In this document: positions 16,005 to 21,293 of the stretch, piece after piece
Layout of the letters: each line of letters begins with the position of its first letter
Position numbering within the stretch: position 1 is the stretch's first letter
Assembly (NCBI GenBank): GCA_964200075.2
Contig: CAXNAA020000442.1
Span: 1-21,293 of the forward strand
Direction: 5' to 3'
Source of the DNA: Sphacelaria rigidula
Taxonomy: Eukaryota; Phaeophyceae; Sphacelariales
DNA length: 21,293 nucleotides
The notes under the pieces: model-generated
The model's database searches: none
Told to the model about the DNA's origin: nothing
Seen by the model: only the letters and a program-made list of their open reading frames with translations
Position numbers and translations under genes: made by a program

Positions 16005-18565
16005 TGATCCCGTCCACGACCTCGGCTACGGGCGCCAGCGGCGTCAGTGACGGCGAGTCCGCACCGACGATGCCGACGGATGACGACGATGACGCGGAAG
16101 CGACGGGGGGTGTCCTGACCGGCGACGGAACCGGCTGTTGCTGCTGCTGCTCCTGCTGTTGTCGCTGATGAAGGTGTTGGTTGTTGGTTTTGTGGTGGCC
16201 ACTGTGGTGAAGGTATGTCTCATCATCGCGAGGCGGCTGCAGAGTGGCGAGGGATACGCCGTTCTGACGGACGGAAGTTCGCCACTCCTGCGGCGTCGGG
16301 AGTCCCGGGGCCGCGGCGAGGGAAAGCTTGGAACCACCAATCTCGCCACTGCCACTAGGTTTCCGGCCACTATGCGTGGCGGTCATGGTGGCGGCGGTGA
16401 TGTGTGCTGATAGGGGCTGCTCGATGGCCTTGGCAAAGCGAGGGGGTGTGGGAGACGTCTCGCTCAGGTGATAGCCTCCTGCTGGCTGATTGTTGGCCAA
16501 ACCGTACACAGATTCGATGGGAAAGCGGGCGTGAGGTCTCTTGGCCGCTGAGAAATCGACTGTTCCGCCACCCGCACGGCTGCTGGGGTGGCCTGCACTC
16601 CCCGCCTGACCTCCATTTCCCCCACTGCTCGCCCCAACGCCACCATTGCTACCCCTGACGTTGGCATCTTGCCATTTTGTGGCATCCGCTTGGACCGTGA
16701 GAGATGCGACAGGAGCCCGAGCCGGCAGCGTCTCCGACGCATCTTGGACGGACGGTGGGATAATAGGCGCGGCGGCAGCTGCGGCGGTATCAGAACAAGA
16801 AGTCGAGGACGGGTGGCGTTGAACGCCGGTAGGGGGGACAACAGACGGCGACAGCGATAATGAGGAAGTGCTAGGGCACCGCCGATGCCTGTCACGTGCA
16901 GCCGCCTTCGTGGGTGCGTGACAAGACTCGCCCGATGTCACCACTGTCGCCGCCGCGATTGCCTCTTCCTTCGGCGCACATTCTATTCGCCTATCTTCCA
17001 CACCGTCGTTCGCAATAACGGTTCCAGAATCTTCCACTTTTCGTGCCCTCGCTCGCGCGTCTGCAAGCATAGTACAGATTTCTTCACGGACTTCGCCATC
17101 AACGCCTTTTCCAAACACTTCACCCGCTAGCTTCCCGCCGGGCCCCGGCAAAACGGACACGGCCACCCCTTCAGGTTGCTGAAGCAGCATTTCTACCAGC
17201 GATCGGTGACCTTCCCGCGCGGCAATGAACAGCGCCGTCGGGAGAGCCGGAGGGGGCGCAGCTTCAGCGGTAGCAGCGGTAGTGGCAGCGACTGGCTTCA
17301 CTTCGATCATTCCACCGCTTCCTCCTTTTGTTTCTGCTACGCTTACGGGCGTTACTCCACCAACATAATGAAATGCCTTACTTACGGAAAGGTTGGATGA
17401 TGCACCGGCGGCTATGGACGCCCCTCGACGCAGCAACTCTTGGACCACCTCCAGGTGACCGTTCTGTGTGGCGAGGCACAGAGGCGTGAGCTCGATAGCC
17501 GTCCGCGCCTCTTTGTCGGCGCCGGCTTCGAGCACCTTGCGGACTATAGCCAAGTGGCCATGGAACGATGCTAGTGCGGGAAAAGCGATAAGGGATAAGG
17601 CAGCGGGAGGTCCTTTTGTTAAGTAGCCATCGCGCGCGGGGGAGGGCAAGAAGGGTCGAGTACGGTCAACTAGAATTGCCAAATCTCTTCTGAATTTGAA
17701 GGAGAACTACACCCTGTCAAAATGGATGTTTGTGTACAAGCTTGGTACCAACACAGTATGTTCAGCACCCCATGGGGGAAAAAACAATACAACTATCCCT
17801 CCCCCCAACAAGAGCAGAACAGGGCCAAAGCATATCCCAAGAGTCTGAAGACGTCGAGAAAAAATATGGACTTTTGACACATTGAGTAGAGTACCGGGCA
17901 CACCTGAAAAATGCAAACACGCTCCACTTACCCGTTGCGGGACGCTCGAAGGCTAGCAGTTTCTTACGGTATCTAGGTAAATTTAACAACAATGTTTTCT
18001 TGAATAAGGCAGTGCGCACTTCGCTACTATGGTAGCGCGCACGGTGAAAAAAGGAAACAGCACGGAAAAAATGGCGTTTGTGAAGCACGAAAAACACATT
18101 GGGGGCATAACGACAATAACAACAACAACACACACCGTGGTGAAGGAGAGACCATTGGCGACCGTCGCGCACGTCCACATCACCACCACCGCTTAGATGC
18201 TCGCCGACTCTCGCCAAGTCACCCGCGGCTGCCGCCGAGTGCATGTCCCCGTTCGACCCATTCCTGCCGGCCCCCGCAGACCGCTTCGTTCGCGTCGGTC
18301 CCATCACCGACATCAGGGACCCCTGAACAAATCGACCGCTACCGCTAGCCCCCGGCGCCAACCCCCCGTTAACCTTAGCCTTTGGCTTCACGCCACCTCC
18401 TGTTGCTGCTGCTGTGCTGATGGCAATAAGGGGTGAACAAGATGAAGCACTTGGGACAGGCGCAGCCGATGCCGACAGGGTTGTCAACGAGGACAACGTA
18501 GACCGGCCTGCCAGCTGCTGCTGCTGTTGCTGCCGCCGCAGCGTGGTCTCATGATTGCGCCGCAT
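14834..18565 (-). CDS. Ankyrin-repeat, coiled-coil protein, three exons
   Basis: Exons: 18565-18136, 17570-15593 and 15035-14834, together 2,610 nt or 870 codons. Introns begin with GT and end with AG, and all phases agree (1, 2, 0). The first junction restores WSLLHHASFHGHL, a textbook ankyrin repeat that neither exon encodes alone. About four ankyrin repeats run from residue about 110 to 290 (HSAAAAGDLARV; LLHHASFHGHLAIVRKVLEAGAD; LTPLCLATQNGHLEVVQELLRRGA; TALFIAAREGHRSLVEMLL). A long low-complexity stretch follows with poly-Ala, poly-Gln, poly-Ser and 19 consecutive Gly (15946-16002). The last exon is a coiled coil (ALERERRSLEETISELNMRL, then DIAELRMQIDERERDL). Ankyrin repeats and coiled coils bind other proteins, so a scaffold role is inferred; no enzyme domain is seen. 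The start at ATG 18565 is the first in frame. The frame is open to 18676 without an ATG, so an upstream exon is possible. The 3' end is not fixed. Confidence 0.85.
15036..15592 (-). other. Intron 2 of the ankyrin gene
   Basis: 557 bp. The donor is CTTTACAG/GTGACT and the acceptor is TTTGTTTTTCAAG/TACC, preceded by a run of 15 C on the coding strand (15058-15072). The split codon AG/T joins exon 2 to the coiled-coil frame of exon 3. Confidence 0.8.
15946..16002 (-). repeat. Glycine-codon (GGN)n tract in the ankyrin gene
   Basis: 19 consecutive Gly codons, mostly GGC with some GGT, within exon 2. It is an imperfect trinucleotide repeat likely to vary in length. A CAG/CAA-rich Gln tract lies nearby at about 16132-16162. 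Confidence 0.9.
17571..18135 (-). other. Intron 1 of the ankyrin gene
   Basis: 565 bp. The donor is CACCACG/GTGTGT and the acceptor is CCCGCACTAG/CATCG. The exon 1 frame happens to stay open into the intron as far as 17762, so translation of unspliced RNA would add about 124 unrelated residues. An imperfect hairpin, GTGCG...CGCTAC TATG GTAGCG CGCAC, lies at about 18012-18040. Confidence 0.8.
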
Positions 18566-18700
18566 CGTGGCGGTATCGGTGAGGGCGGAATCAGGGGGGG
18601 TTGGCAAGGAGAGAAGGCGGGGGGGGGGGGGGGGCGGCGCCGCCCGCCCGACGGCGGCGCCGCGAGGTAACTTCAATTATAGAAGTTGTTGAAGGAATCA
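18566..18700 (-). promoter_or_regulatory. GC-rich region 5' of the ankyrin gene
   Basis: Contains a 16-G run on the plus strand (18619-18634) beside two GGCGGCGCCGC palindromes (about 18635 and 18653). It could be 5' untranslated leader, promoter, or coding if the gene starts further upstream; a TAA at 18677-18679 closes the frame. No TATA element is evident. Confidence 0.3.
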
Positions 18701-20511
18701 CTTCCGGTTGTGTTGCAGGTTGTGTGTTGACGCTGGCGGTTGCGAATGCAGACTACTGCCTTGTTCAACGTGCAACAATGTGCCTATGTAACCACGCTCC
18801 CCTTCCCCCTTGTCACACGCCTTGCGTTGATACAGCCCGACACCCCCTTTCCCCCGCAGCCGTTGCAAACGTTCCCCCTAGATGCGGCACGATCTCACGC
18901 TCTCCTTATTAGGCTCGCTACTGTAATTCCTCGAGGGCGAGGCGGCTCCACCGACACTCGCTGATGCACCCTTCCGCCTTTCCTGGCGTTCGCTCCAGTT
19001 CGCCCTCTCGCTTCTTGGGGTCGTGGATGGCTTGCCGATCAAATGGATAGGGGAGTTTTCAGCTTGCTCACCTCGAAGCCGACCAACGCAAGATGATATG
19101 TACCTTGTAGAAGCAGCTGCTGCTACTGCACAGGCAATACTGTACTGTTATCCCTCGCTCGCAACTACGGAATTGCACACCGAACTCCCCGTCTTCCTGT
19201 GCGACAGTCACCACAACACAGCACACCGCACAGACAGGACAGTGCACCCTGCGGTCACGCTCTGTACAAGAGAGGAAAACTTCCCTTAGATGTTTTCGCT
19301 CTTCTCCACGTTTCTTCTTGACCTACCCTACAAACAGCAGTCTTTGTACACGAAGAGCTCACGCCCGAGAGCAGTCCGCTCGGGACGCGGTCGGCGACCT
19401 TAATCACCAAGATACCAAATGGGCTCTTGCGGTAGTCAGTAAGTAGTACGACGATTCGTTGTTGCGCCGGCCGCCGCTTCACAGGGATCAAACCAGAGCA
19501 CCGACCGTCTGAGACTCAGATATGGCGCAGAGTTTTGCTTCTACAAATATGGTTCTGTAAACTGTTGCGACGCCTCTCCTTCTGCTTCGCCTCCTGTCCG
19601 TGGTTTAGTGCTTCCGCCAACTCTGCAGTACTACTTATAGTTCGTTGTTGGATCCTTCTGTCATGCTCCAAAACCATTCCGAAACTCCTACTCGTACCTG
19701 TCACCCAGTTTATGCCAGAGGTCGATCACTATTATTTCTGAATCTGTCATCTGTTTTATCAGTATCCGCCCAAGGCATGCTGATGCTCTCATTTGTTTAT
19801 TGAATAATGATCTCTGAATATATGAATTAGATTAATCCACGTTCAATAAATGTGCAGAACAAGTGTGCGGTTGAACATGAGCACGATACATACATACGCA
19901 CAGTAGTAGTAGGAAAAGCTTACAGGTCGGGCAGACGTCGGAGACCATTCATTACACAACATGCTGCTGCTGTCATCACGGGTGATGCTCGTAAAAAGAG
20001 ATTATTGTCGGCTTTAGCATCGGAACCAATCCGGTGTTGAGGTTGGTCAGCCGGCGACTTTGTCCTGAAAAAAGAGAGGACCGACATTATAAATGAGACT
20101 GAGCCACAGGACAAACTATATAACGACGGTTTCTTCTGATTATGTCCTGAGTCGGTGTCTCTGTGATGCCCACTGGTGTGTATCCGTATCTACTCTGCTG
20201 CCCTGAATCCCTTGGGCATTTTCCTTTTTATTCATCGCTTTACATTACGGGTGTTGTATTTCATCTTATTTGCTCTTTACTTTCCTCTTTCCCCCCCTCC
20301 CCCGTTTTTTCGTTCTAGGTCGGCCATTTATTTATTTCTGTGCTTTGCTCGTGTTGACTTTTGTATTCCTTTTTTTATTACGACTTAGTCTGCTATGTAT
20401 GTCGTTCTGTTGGACTTTTTTTTCTCCTGTTCCTTTTTTTTTCAGGGTGCGTTTCAGTTTCGTTTTCTTGGGTATGTCTATCATGAGCCCACGACTGGAC
20501 CCCTGGGGGGT
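18701..20511. other. Intergenic DNA, no gene seen
   Basis: Short open frames on both strands lack recognisable domains or consistent splice context. An AATAAA at 19844 could be a polyadenylation signal but no gene can be attached to it. 20220-20450 is pyrimidine-rich. Confidence 0.45.
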
Positions 20512-21190
20512 CAGTTAAAGTGCGACAATCAATCAAACTATCAATCCTCTGATTCAACACGGGATTTTACCAGGGCTCTTCACGTTACACGTTACACGTT
20601 ACGTCACAAATGTGACGTCGTATGAAAAATTATACACCACATCACGTCAGACTTTGTGGCTTCTTGAAAATCATACGTTACGTCACGTCACATTCTCTAA
20701 CTGGTATACGTCACGTTACGTCACAAAACAAAGTCATACGTTACGTCACGTCACAGTAACGTATTTTGAAACGTTTATTGTGACGTGTAACGAATAATAT
20801 ACGTTACGCTTGTTACGTGTAACATATTTTGGAACGCTGTTGTGACGTGTAATGTTTATTGTGACGTGTAACGTATTTAGTACATTACACGTTACAGTGA
20901 ACGTGTCAAAATGCATTATTGTGGTGTATGAAAAAATACGTCACGTCACGTCACATTTGTGATGTCTTGGAAAATTGTACGATACGTCACGTCACATTAT
21001 TTCACCGGTACGTTACGTCACGTCACATTTGTGACGTATTCGAAAAACATGCGTAACGTTACATCACACTCTTGTGACGTAACGTTTGTGACGTGTAACG
21101 TACGTGTGACATATACCGAAAAGAACCCTGGATTTTACAAGCTAGTTGAGGATTTGATTGATTGATTGATTGATTATCTCACATTAGCTG
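20512..21190. mobile_element. Fold-back element with TGACGT-rich core
   Basis: The ends are inverted relative to each other: CAGTTAAAGTGCGACAATCA starting 20512 against CAGCTAATGTGAGATAATCA read inward from 21190. Similarity continues for about 70 bp, including AATCAATC and CCAGGG.TCTT. The core (about 20584-21116) is a dense series of TGACGT/ACGTCA motifs, about 22 by eye, in both orientations. The core is therefore self-complementary. No gene is present. No clear target duplication was found, so the element class is uncertain. Confidence 0.65.
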
Positions 21191-21222
21191 ATTGCAACAA
21201 TCCAGGCCGTGGTCAGGAGCAG

Positions 21223-21225
21223 AAA

Positions 21226-21293
<68 letters not shown>
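21223..21293. repeat. (AAT)n microsatellite at the window end
   Basis: More than twenty uninterrupted AAT/TAA units, running off the end of the window. A shorter (GATT)n run lies at 21155-21175. Confidence 0.95.

Overview
This window looks like nuclear DNA of a eukaryote, most likely an alga. It has a spliced gene with introns of about 0.56 kb, homopolymer amino-acid runs, tRNA-derived-looking dispersed repeats, microsatellites, inverted-repeat DNA elements and long non-coding stretches. A brown alga or related stramenopile fits, but that is inference. Nothing in the sequence fixes the species.

Layout. 1-5390 holds no convincing gene: a degenerate repeat cluster at about 1590-2480 and one copy of a SINE-like repeat at 3148-3257. 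5395-6125 holds a direct repeat pair and a third inverted copy. 6498-9945 is a repeat-rich block. Inside one repeat copy sits a 1.8-kb virus-like fragment (6834-8625) with two broken replication genes head to head: an SF3-type helicase cut off just after its Walker B region (minus strand) and a family B DNA polymerase cut off at motif A (plus strand). A second copy of the flanking repeat at 8811-9052 lacks the fragment and acts as an apparent empty site.

10241-10864 carries three copies of one coding-like unit, two of them forming a long hairpin. A tRNA-like segment and a second SINE-like copy follow at 10914-11187. 12064-13983 is a 1,920-bp non-autonomous DNA transposon with 18-bp terminal inverted repeats, a near-perfect 8-bp target duplication (hAT-like) and three arrays of a 42-bp repeat, with a further inverted-repeat segment nested inside.

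The one well-supported host gene is on the minus strand at about 18565 to 14834: an ankyrin-repeat protein with a long disordered middle and a C-terminal coiled coil. Three exons are joined by introns whose splice sites and phases agree. 18566-20511 shows no gene. 20512-21190 is a fold-back element packed with TGACGT/ACGTCA motifs, and the window ends in an (AAT)n microsatellite.

The genes do not form a pathway. The window reads as one host gene beside an island of mobile and captured DNA. The most interesting item is the polymerase/helicase pair, which I cannot assign to a known virus family from sequence alone.
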